DNA of 64,000 nucleotides from JAWLHU01 sp041690255. Its GTDB lineage: Bacteria; Bacillota; Sulfobacillia; Symbiobacteriales; Symbiobacteriaceae. Below, in pieces: positions 1 through 8,840 of this stretch; within the stretch, counting starts at the first letter, position 1, and each line of letters starts with the position of its first letter. The notes below the pieces were generated by a model. It did not search any database. It saw only the letters and a program-made list of their open reading frames with translations, and was not told the origin of the DNA. The stretch spans positions 1 through 64,000 of the forward strand of contig JAWLHU010000008.1 in NCBI GenBank assembly GCA_041690255.1. The letters are read 5' to 3'. Made by a program: the position numbers and the translations under genes.

Positions 1-1
1 G

Positions 2-43
2 CGTCGGCTCCTTGAACTGTTGAAGATCGAACGGATTCTTTAG
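2..43 (+). CDS. C-terminal tail of an unidentified protein (partial)
   Basis: The second frame is open from the window edge to a TAG at 41-43 and reads RRLLELLKIERIL. The stop codon lies inside the first arm of a hairpin, as often happens at the end of a gene. Thirteen residues are too few to assign a family, and the reading could be chance. Confidence 0.3.
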   Translation, partial: RRLLELLKIERIL

Positions 44-84
44 CGAAGCCCCGTGCTCGGGGATTCGCTATCCGCATGTGCGGA
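41..84 (+). terminator. two adjacent hairpins after the first partial gene
   Basis: TAGCGAA-g-CCCCG (41-53) pairs with CGGGG-a-TTCGCTA (58-70) around a TGCT loop. A second small hairpin follows at once, TCCGCA (71-76) with TGCGGA (79-84). There is no T-tract, so intrinsic termination is uncertain. Confidence 0.4.
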
Positions 85-302
85 ATCCAGGCCTAGAGAC
101 TCATGGAACGAAAACAAGAAAGGGGGCGTCCAAAGAAGGTAAAGGTAGTTATCTCGTGGGATAGCAGATATTGTATTGGCTTACCACTTGCATCGCTAAA
201 ACCATGTGACGATGTATAGTTTACTTTTCACCCATTTCTATAGATAATGGGAGGTGGTAGAGTCAATCTCTGTTTCGAAGTGTAAAGGAGACGTGAGAAA
301 AG

Positions 303-830
303 ATGCGTCGCTCCTTGCGGAAAATCGACACTCGAGAAGTGGGTCAGTATCAGGAAGAGGATCAGGTTTTCACTGTGCAATCCTTGGAAGAAGCACGTCA
401 ACGCCTAATTGGACAAGGATTAGATCCCGCCAGCTTCTGCTTCTTTACCTGGATGCGGGAAGGCGTACGCTATTATCGCGTCTGGGAAGATAAGAAGTTA
501 AAGGAAGGCATTGTCCGTCCGGTACCGTTCGGCCAGGTTGCGGCACGGCTAAAGCGCGCTGACGCTGAGAAGCTGTATACGGTTGCCAAGCGTTATAACG
601 GGACCGCCCTTCGGTTTGAACAGGTGGAAGCGGTACTGCAGGTTCGGGCCGGCGCAACCGACGAGGTGAAGACGGCAATTAGCGTTCCGTTGGTTGGGGG
701 CAGCCTGGTCTTTGAGCCAAGGCAATGGAACGAGCGGCAAGCGGCCCACTTCGTCAATGTGATCCTGGTCCGCGGTCAGTCGCCTGACGTCGCGTTTGAC
801 GAGTCGGAGAATCTACAGCCGGTGGTCTAG
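303..830 (+). CDS. hypothetical protein, 175 aa
   Basis: I do not recognise this family. The product is a soluble, charged protein with no signal peptide or membrane segment. Residues 1-60 are rich in Arg, Glu and Gln, a run of aromatic residues lies around FCFFTW (about residues 46-51), and the tail is acidic. The ATG is preceded by AAAGGAG about 11 bases upstream, which supports the start. The next gene, a secreted protease, begins 67 bases downstream after a small GC hairpin, so the two may be separate transcripts. Function is unknown. Confidence 0.75.
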   Translation: MRRSLRKIDTREVGQYQEEDQVFTVQSLEEARQRLIGQGLDPASFCFFTWMREGVRYYRVWEDKKLKEGIVRPVPFGQVAARLKRADAEKLYTVAKRYNGTALRFEQVEAVLQVRAGATDEVKTAISVPLVGGSLVFEPRQWNERQAAHFVNVILVRGQSPDVAFDESENLQPVV

Positions 831-848
831 TGCGTGCTCGAGCATCTC

Positions 849-868
849 AGGGGGCCTTTTGTCCCCCT
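849..868 (+). terminator. short GC hairpin followed by a pyrimidine tract
   Basis: AGGGGG (849-854) pairs with CCCCCT (863-868) around an 8-base loop, and TCTCTTCTTTCT follows. It lies between the hypothetical gene and the protease gene and may be a weak terminator or attenuator. Confidence 0.4.
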
Positions 869-896
869 TCTCTTCTTTCTGCTTAGGAGGATCGAC

Positions 897-2282
897 GTGC
901 TTCACGTAAGACGCAGACTTGTCGCCATGCTGGCGGCAATGGTCCTGATTGTCGGTGTGTTCGGTGGAGTTGCTGGCGCAGCCTCAGATCGCGGCGAAGT
1001 GTTCAGGTCCCTTCGGACGATCTTCGAGACAGTTGAGTTGTACCACAAGGACGGGGCTGATCTCCGTAAGTTCTTTGAGGGCGCTGTGCGGGGCGGTTTA
1101 GAGGCGCTCGGTGATCCTTACACGAACTACTTCGCCCCGCAGGAGTTCGCGACGTTCCTGGACAGTCTGGAAGGTACTGTGACGGGGGTCGGCATCTACC
1201 TTGAGTTTGTTGACAACTACATTGTCGTGTCAGCGCCCATAAAAGGAAGCCCAGCTTTCGAGGCGGGCCTTCAGACGGGGGATCGTATTCTGGAGGCGAA
1301 CGGAGTCTCACTCATAGGGGGACCGGTCGAAAAGGCTCAGAGCCTAATCCGCGGGGAGCCAGGAACCCAAATTGTCCTCAAGATTGAGCGGCTGTCCGAA
1401 AACCGTACCTTTGAGGTCAAGCTCACCCGTGAAGTGATTCACATTCCTCAGGTTGAGTTCAAGATGCTTGATCAGACCACGGGCTATATCGCCATTACAT
1501 CGTTCGGGTCCACGGCCGACAAGGAGTTCTATGCAGCAGTTAATAACCTGAAGGAGCAGGGCGCTCTAGCCCTCGTACTCGATCTTCGCCAGAATCCAGG
1601 TGGCTACGTCGGTCCGGCTGTCTCCATTGCAGACGCCTGGGTTCCGAATGGATCACCTGTCATGTATGAGGTGGGGAAGCGTAGCGAACAGGTATTGGTT
1701 AGCAAGGGACGGCTGATCAACATGCCGACGGCTGTGCTGGTCGATGGTGGATCTGCCTCGGCTTCCGAAATCCTGGCCGGAGCGATTCAGGACTACAATG
1801 CTGGCGAATTGGTCGGTACGAAGACCTTCGGTAAGGGGACGGTCCAGCAGATTATCTTCATGAGTGACAAGAGCGGTATGAAGGTCACAATCGCGGAGTA
1901 TCTGACCGCTCGGCGCCACCATGTGCATGGTATCGGTCTGACTCCCGACTACGTGGTGGAGCCTGCCAAGCCGAATCCCGCTCTCCTCAAGCCCATGGTA
2001 CTCAGCCGTGTGCTCACCCAGGGTGTCGTGGGACTTGATGTCCTTGACCTTCAGAACCGGCTGGCCTACCTCGGGTACGAGCCTGACCTAGACGGCGTCA
2101 TGGGCACCAAGACCATGAAGGCGCTGTACTACTTTGCGTGGGACTATGGGGCTTCGCCATCTGGAGCGGTAGATAACAAGTTTGTGGAGGCTTTAAACCG
2201 CCAGGTGAGCCTGAGCCTGAGGGAGCCATCTGCGGATGCTCAGCTTCAGAAGGCGATTGAGGTCCTGAAGCGGCGCAACTAG
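897..2282 (+). CDS. ctpA: carboxyl-terminal processing protease (S41, CtpA type) with PDZ and peptidoglycan-binding domains
   Basis: This is a secreted serine protease of the S41 family, which trims the C-termini of envelope proteins and, in spore formers, can act in signalling between compartments. An N-terminal hydrophobic signal segment (about residues 8-29) is followed by a PDZ domain (about 90-175) and the catalytic core. The core carries the SASASE motif, with the nucleophile likely Ser288, and the lysine of FGKG about 25 residues later. A C-terminal peptidoglycan-binding repeat covers about residues 385-435. The frame is open further upstream, but GTG at 897 has a TAGGAGG site six bases away and yields a clean signal peptide, so I chose it. 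A strong terminator follows. Confidence 0.93.
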   Translation: MLHVRRRLVAMLAAMVLIVGVFGGVAGAASDRGEVFRSLRTIFETVELYHKDGADLRKFFEGAVRGGLEALGDPYTNYFAPQEFATFLDSLEGTVTGVGIYLEFVDNYIVVSAPIKGSPAFEAGLQTGDRILEANGVSLIGGPVEKAQSLIRGEPGTQIVLKIERLSENRTFEVKLTREVIHIPQVEFKMLDQTTGYIAITSFGSTADKEFYAAVNNLKEQGALALVLDLRQNPGGYVGPAVSIADAWVPNGSPVMYEVGKRSEQVLVSKGRLINMPTAVLVDGGSASASEILAGAIQDYNAGELVGTKTFGKGTVQQIIFMSDKSGMKVTIAEYLTARRHHVHGIGLTPDYVVEPAKPNPALLKPMVLSRVLTQGVVGLDVLDLQNRLAYLGYEPDLDGVMGTKTMKALYYFAWDYGASPSGAVDNKFVEALNRQVSLSLREPSADAQLQKAIEVLKRRN

Positions 2283-2284
2283 TC

Positions 2285-2323
2285 AGAGGGACCGTGCTGG
2301 CCATGTACCAGCACGGTCCCTCT
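2285..2323 (+). terminator. perfect 16-bp hairpin after ctpA
   Basis: Bases 2285-2300 pair without mismatch with 2308-2323 around a 7-base loop, just after the ctpA stop. Only a short T-rich run follows (TTCAACT). Confidence 0.8.
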
Positions 2324-2494
2324 TTCAACTCACTGCAACGGAACCGGCGGAGTTATCGTCCAACTCAGGAGAGATCTGATGCCTCGCTGGCTTAGGTCCA
2401 CAGCCCAGTGCAGGAAACAGCAGGCGAACACGGCGAAAGGTTGCCTGAACAGGTCTTTGTATGGTCTGAGAACCGAAAGGAGGAATTTTGCTCT

Positions 2495-5400
2495 ATGTTA
2501 CGATCACTCCGACTCCTCGCCTCGATCATGCTGGTGCTGACCATGCTCACGGTCATTCTGCCCGCCCGACTCACTCAGGCGGCAGACACCACGCTAATGA
2601 CCGAGGAAGAGGCTATCGCACTTCTCAAGGAGTATAACATTGTCCGTGGTGATCCATCAGGCGCAATCAACGTGAACGATAAGCTGACTCGAGCACAAGC
2701 GGCGGCTGTGTTTGTTCGCGTGCTCAACATGGAGAACCTAGCGACACTCCTGCCCGACGTTGTCCCGTTTACCGATGCCCGAGGGCACTGGGCTGCCGGT
2801 GAGATCGCCATGGTTGAACGGCTTGGTCTCATGCGGGGTGACGGGAACGGCCTGTTCCGCCCGGATGATGATATCACCTACGTCGAGGTACTGACGGTCC
2901 TCCTGCGTATGGTGGACCAGGAGCCCTCCGGTCCATGGAATCCCGCCGCTATCATCGTAATGGCCAATCGTCTCGGCATTGCCCCGCCCCAGGTTGCTGA
3001 CCTGAAGGTTCCCGCCATCCGCGGGAAGATCTTTTGGTCTCTTGCGGTAACCTCGAGCAACATTCCGGTCGATGAAAGTGGTACCCTTCTACAGAAGCAC
3101 CTCGACGCCACCCCGCCGAGCCTGGTGCTTGAGAAGACCACGCTCACCACGCCCGATGATGCCATCGTTATTCGCGGCATCACCGAGGGTGCTAGCAAGG
3201 TGTTGGTCAACGACAGGCCGGCTCAACTCGACCCAAAGAGCGGCTCTTTCAGTTATCAAGCTCAGGTGCCGGTTGGACAGAGCACTCTGGTCGTGAAGGC
3301 CCTGGACTGGGCCGGTAATCAGACTACGGCCAGCGTCTCTGTTAACCGCCAGGGGGTTATCTCCCGCCTTCGGGTCACCGGGCCTGCCACCGTCCTCGCT
3401 CGAACTAGCACCAAACTGACAGTCGAAGTAAAGGACTCCCGGGGCAACGACCTGCCACGTGATGAAGTTAAGGTTGCCATGACTGGGGACGTTGCCACGT
3501 TCAACCTGGACACCGGAACGTTGACAACTGGTTCAAAGACGGGGCGGGGAACCCTGACACTGAGCGCCGGTTCTCTCCGGAGTACGTACACCTTTGATGT
3601 GCTCGGTCCATCTGCCTCGGCCACGCGTGTTATGATATCGTCGATAAACTCGAACAGAGCACCGGCGGTGGACCAGGAAGTCACTGTTACTGTACAGGTC
3701 CAAGACTCGGACGGTCGCTTGGTTGCCGATGACTATGGGCGTACGATCTCCTTGAGAAGTCAGGGCTTGGCGGGTATCACAATCACTTCAGTCAAGCCGG
3801 TAACCGAAAAGGGTATTGCCACGTTCAAGCTGAAGGGCGCCCGAACTGGTACCGCATCCTTGGAGGCTTCCTCGACCGGGCTAGACAGCGACATCAAAAC
3901 AATCGAGATCCTGTCGAGCGTCCGAATTGCCCTTTCGTCGACCGTTTCCGCCATGAAACCCGATGGTACTACTACGACGATCATCCGGGCAACTCTCATG
4001 GACCAGAATGGCCGGGCGATGAACAACTCAACGAACCAAGATATCCAAATCCAGTTGGAGGCGACTGGCACAGATGGTGAACTGATCGACGACTACATTG
4101 TTATTCCGAGGGGACGTTCCAATTCTTCGGGGAGTGATGGTAGCTATCGCGCGGGGATCATGGCTGGCACGGTGGTGATCCGGGGTACCTACCTCAGCAG
4201 TCACGATTACTCCATTCAGACACTCGACCTTCCAGTCACCATCCCACTGGCCGGTGTGAAGCTGCAGGTTACCGCCTCGTCCAGTAGTGCCGAACCGGGT
4301 GCACAGGTAACGCTCACACTAAAGGTGCTGAATTCGAGCAACAGCGTGGTAAACACGGGTTCCTATGCCTTCCAAATCAGGATCTCCACCAGCAACAACG
4401 ACCCACTGGTAAACGGTCTGCCGGATGGCGCAGAACTATCGTTTACCAACTCGATTTACACCCCGGTTGATGATGGCCGCGCGGACACAGATCCGCTCAA
4501 CAATGAGTACTCGGTGGTTGGTCGGACCATCAACGGAACCGCCCAAATGACACTGAAGTACAACCGGAGCGGCAGTGTAACGGTGACCCCGGTGGTCAAG
4601 CCCTCGACTTACGAGGGTTACCACCCGAGCGAGTCGTTTGGGCCTGCATCTGCGTCGTCGAACCTGACAGTGGTCCCGGTTACCGTGACGTTCGCAGGGT
4701 CCCCGACCAAGGTCCTGTTGACCGCCGATTCCGACCTAGCTACCGATGCGGCGGCTGCCGCTGTGACATCAGCGAAGCAGATTAAGGTGCGCGCCAAGGT
4801 AGTTGATGCCAGCGGAGCCGTTGTGCCTGGGTACAATCAGACAGTCAGCCTGACCCGCCTATCCGAGGGCAACGGCATTTCTAGCATCGTTGGTATCAGT
4901 AAGAAGGCCGCCGTAAACGGCGTGGCGGAGTTCACGATTCAGATGTCGGGAACCGAAGGGTTTGACCGATATCGGGCTTCGGTCGGGTCTTTGGTCAGTT
5001 CCGACATGACGGTAGCACTCCACAAGTCCAAGCCGGAAGCTCCTCACATTGTAGCGGTTCGCGGTATCAAGGAAGGCGATCTCTCTCCGGAGACCGGATA
5101 CGTTGGTCCGGAAGCGGATTACATGGACATTCAGCTCCTACCGCAGGCGGCTTACCTAGATGATGAACCAACCAACTGGGTGGTAGCGAAGGTCTACAAG
5201 CAGGGACAGAGCCGCGAGTTCTTTAGGAGTGAACCGATCAACCTTGACTCGCCGGTTCCAACCATCCGGATTCCCAAGTCCCTACTCTCCGTCGGGGAGT
5301 CGAAGTATGAAGTTGTGGTGAACAACGGTGCTGGTGACAGCATCAGATCCCCAACCTTGGATGACACCAGCAAGGCGATGAACGCTGTCTATTACAGTGG

Positions 5401-6379
5401 ATATCGCTTAACCAGTGCTACGTACGATGCCACTCTTGGGAAGCTAACCTTGAGTGGTAGCGGTCTGGTCAGCAACGGGCTTGTCGACACGTCTAAGATC
5501 CGTGTCACAAAGGGAGACAGCACAATCTACCTGGGCGGAGACCAGGTGACAGTCCAGTCAGTCTCCTCCTCCAGTATTGTTCTCCTCCTGGGTGATATGG
5601 CTGCGAGCATTGACCCGGATGTGTTCTACGGGACGGTCACAGTAGTAGCAGAGACCGGCTGGTTTGCCAGCTCCAACGGTAGTCAGATTGCCCAACCTCA
5701 GACGGTCGGGGTCACGCCAATGGCGACGATCACATACGCTTCGGTGGATGCCGCGAACAAGTACCTTTATCTCTATGGAGACGGCCTCAGGCAAGGCACG
5801 CTGACCCCCGGCCTCCTGAGCATTCACGGAATCGACGATTCGGTCACCCTCAATACCGCCAACGACAAGATCAAGTCCACTACGGACTCGCTAATCACTC
5901 TCACCCTCTCATCATCTACTCTTGAGGCGATCATGCTTCTGCAAGGTCCGCTGCATGTGACGGCGGAGGCTGGCTGGCTCAAGACGTCCACCGGAAAGGT
6001 CGGAGCGATTGCCGGAAGCGGGCACCAGGTCTACCTGCAGGCCAAGGTCATGAGTGGTTCCTATGATCCGGAGACAAACACGCTGACCCTCCGTGGCAAC
6101 GGTTTCCTTGATGCGACCCTAAATCCCGCCAAACTCTCCATCAGGCGGACGACGGGGAGCGGTACGTGGACGCCGGCAACCACGGCTCCAGTATTGGGTG
6201 AGGCTGAAGATACCATTGCAATAACGTTCAGCGAAGCTGACGCGGCAGCCTTTGAGACCCAGTTCCTTGGCAAGAACATTTACGTCAACACCCAAGAAGG
6301 TTGGCTTGTAGATGATCTGAACCGAGAAGCTCTGACCGTACCGAGTAACAGCGTATTGTTTCAAGTACCATCGAACTAG
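2495..6379 (+). CDS. large S-layer-type surface protein with N-terminal SLH region and Ig-like repeats
   Basis: This 1294-residue secreted protein probably belongs to the surface layer. A signal peptide (about residues 1-29) ends near LTQAAD. SLH-like segments follow (about 35-190, including FTDARGHWAAGEIAMVERLG), which would bind wall polymers. The rest is a string of beta-rich, Ser/Thr-rich Ig-like modules (about 200-850). At the C-terminus are three related units of about 95-115 residues, each ending in a T/A-x-E-x-GW motif (AETGWF, AEAGWL, TQEGWL). I chose ATG 2495 because AAAGGAGG lies just upstream and it starts the signal peptide, although the frame is open from 2408. It is monocistronic, ending at a bidirectional terminator. 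The exact partner polymer cannot be told from sequence. Confidence 0.88.
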   Translation: MLRSLRLLASIMLVLTMLTVILPARLTQAADTTLMTEEEAIALLKEYNIVRGDPSGAINVNDKLTRAQAAAVFVRVLNMENLATLLPDVVPFTDARGHWAAGEIAMVERLGLMRGDGNGLFRPDDDITYVEVLTVLLRMVDQEPSGPWNPAAIIVMANRLGIAPPQVADLKVPAIRGKIFWSLAVTSSNIPVDESGTLLQKHLDATPPSLVLEKTTLTTPDDAIVIRGITEGASKVLVNDRPAQLDPKSGSFSYQAQVPVGQSTLVVKALDWAGNQTTASVSVNRQGVISRLRVTGPATVLARTSTKLTVEVKDSRGNDLPRDEVKVAMTGDVATFNLDTGTLTTGSKTGRGTLTLSAGSLRSTYTFDVLGPSASATRVMISSINSNRAPAVDQEVTVTVQVQDSDGRLVADDYGRTISLRSQGLAGITITSVKPVTEKGIATFKLKGARTGTASLEASSTGLDSDIKTIEILSSVRIALSSTVSAMKPDGTTTTIIRATLMDQNGRAMNNSTNQDIQIQLEATGTDGELIDDYIVIPRGRSNSSGSDGSYRAGIMAGTVVIRGTYLSSHDYSIQTLDLPVTIPLAGVKLQVTASSSSAEPGAQVTLTLKVLNSSNSVVNTGSYAFQIRISTSNNDPLVNGLPDGAELSFTNSIYTPVDDGRADTDPLNNEYSVVGRTINGTAQMTLKYNRSGSVTVTPVVKPSTYEGYHPSESFGPASASSNLTVVPVTVTFAGSPTKVLLTADSDLATDAAAAAVTSAKQIKVRAKVVDASGAVVPGYNQTVSLTRLSEGNGISSIVGISKKAAVNGVAEFTIQMSGTEGFDRYRASVGSLVSSDMTVALHKSKPEAPHIVAVRGIKEGDLSPETGYVGPEADYMDIQLLPQAAYLDDEPTNWVVAKVYKQGQSREFFRSEPINLDSPVPTIRIPKSLLSVGESKYEVVVNNGAGDSIRSPTLDDTSKAMNAVYYSGYRLTSATYDATLGKLTLSGSGLVSNGLVDTSKIRVTKGDSTIYLGGDQVTVQSVSSSSIVLLLGDMAASIDPDVFYGTVTVVAETGWFASSNGSQIAQPQTVGVTPMATITYASVDAANKYLYLYGDGLRQGTLTPGLLSIHGIDDSVTLNTANDKIKSTTDSLITLTLSSSTLEAIMLLQGPLHVTAEAGWLKTSTGKVGAIAGSGHQVYLQAKVMSGSYDPETNTLTLRGNGFLDATLNPAKLSIRRTTGSGTWTPATTAPVLGEAEDTIAITFSEADAAAFETQFLGKNIYVNTQEGWLVDDLNREALTVPSNSVLFQVPSN

Positions 6380-6391
6380 AACCGACATCAA

Positions 6392-6425
6392 AGAGCCGCC
6401 AGTGGGTCAGTCCACTGGCGGCTCT
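6392..6425. terminator. bidirectional terminator between convergent surface-protein genes
   Basis: AGAGCCGCCAGTGG (6392-6405) pairs perfectly with 6412-6425 around GTCAGT. It sits between the stop codons of convergent genes at 6379 and 6430 and can serve both. Confidence 0.8.
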
Positions 6426-6429
6426 CTAC

Positions 6430-7326
6430 TTAAAACGTATAGGTGGCGAGCGTCTCCATTTGAGTCTGGGTCTGAAGGTACAGATTCAACATGCGAACGT
6501 CCTGAGCAAGGCCTGGGTAGACCAGAACACCACTGACAATCGCTCCGGGAGCGATGTTCCCGAACAGATCGCCCATGAGTGGAATCCGATCGTCGGAGAG
6601 GGGGTACTGGTTGCCGAGGTTGTCCACCAGGAAGTAACTAGATGGGGTGAAATTGAGCACCTTGTTGGAGGAGTTCGTTATGGTTATTTGAATGAGGTTG
6701 CCGCTCTGTAGGAGTTCTAGAGTTCGGCCACGGGCAAATGGGTCCGCCGTCCACGGTTGGCCCATGACAATAGCATCATTCAGGCGAACGACCTCAACCC
6801 GGATAGTGGTATCGCGCACTGGGGTAATTACTCGTTCTTGGGCGGAAGCACGCCGGGCCTCCGTGTACTTAGCTGTATCCGGCGTGCCCTGAACGGGCGG
6901 CCATGCGTCCAGGAACAGATAGCCTCCTTCAATGCTAACCTGGACGCCCAACAGCGTCATGGCCTCTGCAGGAATATACAGTTGACCAGTGAGGCGGATG
7001 GGAGCACTAGCGAGGATACGACTTACTCCATCCAGGCGAGCCACCTTACTGCCGACCTGCATCTTTACCGTCACCAGGCCACGGGTGGCAGTAAACGCAC
7101 CTGTGCCGGACTGATTGACCGTAACACTGATCTGGTCCATCAGGACTTCAGGAAGGAGCATACCCGACTTCAGACTGATTGGATCAAACCCAACCGGAAT
7201 CTCCCGCCCATTAACCAGGTAAGTGGTATTCGAAACCGTCGATGCAGCCTCGGACGAGGGCAGAGCAACAAGGCTCAGAGCTACCAGAGCCGCCAAAACG
7301 ACAAAAGCCAGCTTAGGGCGCTTCAT
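6430..7326 (-). CDS. exported protein with copper-amine-oxidase-like N-terminal domain
   Basis: A 298-residue exported protein with a signal peptide (about residues 1-28). A module like the copper amine oxidase N-terminal domain follows (about 35-145); it shows the usual pattern of a Tyr-Leu-Val-Asn-Gly strand, a LLPE-type strand and YIPAEAMTLLGV. In Gram-positives this fold is usually a wall-associated module with no oxidase activity, and no oxidase domain is present here. The C-terminal part (about 180-298) is a beta-sandwich with ITNSSNK and a Pro/Gly-rich IAPGA turn, like DUF4352-type domains. GGAGG lies upstream of the ATG. Role inferred: envelope-associated, ligand unknown. Confidence 0.8.
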   Translation of the reverse strand: MKRPKLAFVVLAALVALSLVALPSSEAASTVSNTTYLVNGREIPVGFDPISLKSGMLLPEVLMDQISVTVNQSGTGAFTATRGLVTVKMQVGSKVARLDGVSRILASAPIRLTGQLYIPAEAMTLLGVQVSIEGGYLFLDAWPPVQGTPDTAKYTEARRASAQERVITPVRDTTIRVEVVRLNDAIVMGQPWTADPFARGRTLELLQSGNLIQITITNSSNKVLNFTPSSYFLVDNLGNQYPLSDDRIPLMGDLFGNIAPGAIVSGVLVYPGLAQDVRMLNLYLQTQTQMETLATYTF

Positions 7327-7564
7327 ACGGAGAAACCTCCTCTGTTTCCATTCCTTCTAGTTCACGTGCATTATAGCCAGCGAAACTCAACGATGGCTCA
7401 ACAAATGTGAAACCCGCCACCGCCATGTGGAGTCCAAGAGAATGGGGCAAATCATGCCTGTCCTTCCTTGACTTACGCAGGGGGTACATAAAGGAGAGCA
7501 CCACTCTCTCAGCGAAACTGCCCCTATCTCCTCGTGATCCGTCTTCAACGAACAGGAGAGAGTT

Positions 7565-8836
7565 ATGAGGAAACTTCTGCTTATAGTATTGACGTTCCTT
7601 CTAATGGTAACGGTTGCGGTCCGGCCAGCCGGGGCGTTTTTATCCGACCTGGCCGGGCATTGGGCATCCTCCATGGTAGCCGTCCTGGAGGCTTGGGGAA
7701 TTGTAGGTGGAGATGATCAGGGCCGCTTTCGGCCTGATTCCCCCCTGACACGAGCGCAACTCGCCAAGTTACTAACGGTAGGCTTGGGGTATGAGAGCGA
7801 CGCCGATGAACTTCGCAAGTACCAGTCTCGTTACACTGACGTGCCGGCATGGCACTGGGCTCGTGGTTATGTAGAATCCTTTGCGGAGTTGGGCATTACA
7901 GAAGGCTATCCGGACGGCCGCTTCGGGCCTGATGAACCGGTGACACGGGCCCAAATGGCAGCCTTTGCTGTACGTGCTCTCGGGCTCGCCGATCGGGCAC
8001 GCCTGTCAAACGCCGAGCCGACTCGCTATAACGATGATGCCAATATCCCCTCTTGGGCACGTGGTTCGATATACGTGGCTTACAACGAGGGGATCATGAT
8101 GGGTTTACCCGACGGGAACTTCTACCCGAACCAGTCAGTCACTCGCGCAGAAGGTGTCGCCACCCTGTACCGCATTCTCGCACGGAAAGGGGCTGTTCTT
8201 CATCTGGTCGGCACCTTGGTTGAATATGACCTGAATGAAGGTGTCGGGCGCGTGCGAGATGCCTTGGGTCAGGAGCGGTCATTCACCATTGGAATAGGGG
8301 CGGGCTTCTATCGACAGGGCGTGCGGGTCAGGCCAGATCAGATCAGGTTGTTGGATCAGGTCTTCATCGTCCTGGACGAGAATGGCGACGTAGAGTTCAT
8401 TGAGGCCCGTTACCAAGACATGTTGGTGGCCTCCGCAGAACCCAGGGCCGATGGTATCTCGTTGGCCGTGGCCGAAGACCATCAGATCGTCCGTCGAATC
8501 CAGCCAGGCGCACTTGTTCAATTGAACGGGCGACCTGCCACCCTTGACCAACTCCGCGGAGCTGGACCCGTGTATGTGGTCTTCGATCAAACCACCGGCG
8601 ATATCCGCGTGATTAATGCCGTCCGGTTCGATGTAACGGGCCTATTGGCCAACGCAGATGGGCCGGAACTCATCCTGCTGGTAGATCAGGAGACGAAGCG
8701 CTATACGGTAGCCGCAGACGCCATCTTCATGGTGGACGGAGAATCGGTGGGCATGAACGACCTCATACCCGGTGAAGAGGTTAGCCTAGCGCTGGATGCC
8801 GCTGGTCAGGTGACGTACTTGGAGGTAACGAGGTGA
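7565..8836 (+). CDS. S-layer homology domain protein with three SLH modules
   Basis: A 423-residue exported protein. A signal peptide (about 1-25) is followed by three SLH modules (about 27-85, 90-150 and 155-210), each with the FxPxxxxTRAQ/TRAE signature, as in RFRPDSPLTRAQLAKLL, RFGPDEPVTRAQMAAFA and NFYPNQSVTRAEGVA. These bind pyruvylated or similar wall polymers. The C-terminal half (about 215-423) is beta-rich with repeated VxFDxxxGDIR/VEFIEAR-like strands and no known catalytic motif. AGGAGAG lies just upstream of the ATG. It ends four bases before the subtilase gene, so the two are probably co-transcribed, with the SLH protein anchoring or assisting at the surface. Confidence 0.9.
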   Translation: MRKLLLIVLTFLLMVTVAVRPAGAFLSDLAGHWASSMVAVLEAWGIVGGDDQGRFRPDSPLTRAQLAKLLTVGLGYESDADELRKYQSRYTDVPAWHWARGYVESFAELGITEGYPDGRFGPDEPVTRAQMAAFAVRALGLADRARLSNAEPTRYNDDANIPSWARGSIYVAYNEGIMMGLPDGNFYPNQSVTRAEGVATLYRILARKGAVLHLVGTLVEYDLNEGVGRVRDALGQERSFTIGIGAGFYRQGVRVRPDQIRLLDQVFIVLDENGDVEFIEARYQDMLVASAEPRADGISLAVAEDHQIVRRIQPGALVQLNGRPATLDQLRGAGPVYVVFDQTTGDIRVINAVRFDVTGLLANADGPELILLVDQETKRYTVAADAIFMVDGESVGMNDLIPGEEVSLALDAAGQVTYLEVTR

Positions 8837-8840
8837 GACG

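Noticed and set aside
103..219. 38-codon plus-strand frame starting MERKQERGRPKKVKV
   Set aside because: The RGRPKK stretch recalls an AT-hook, but there is no ribosome site, and the frame is too short to separate from chance.
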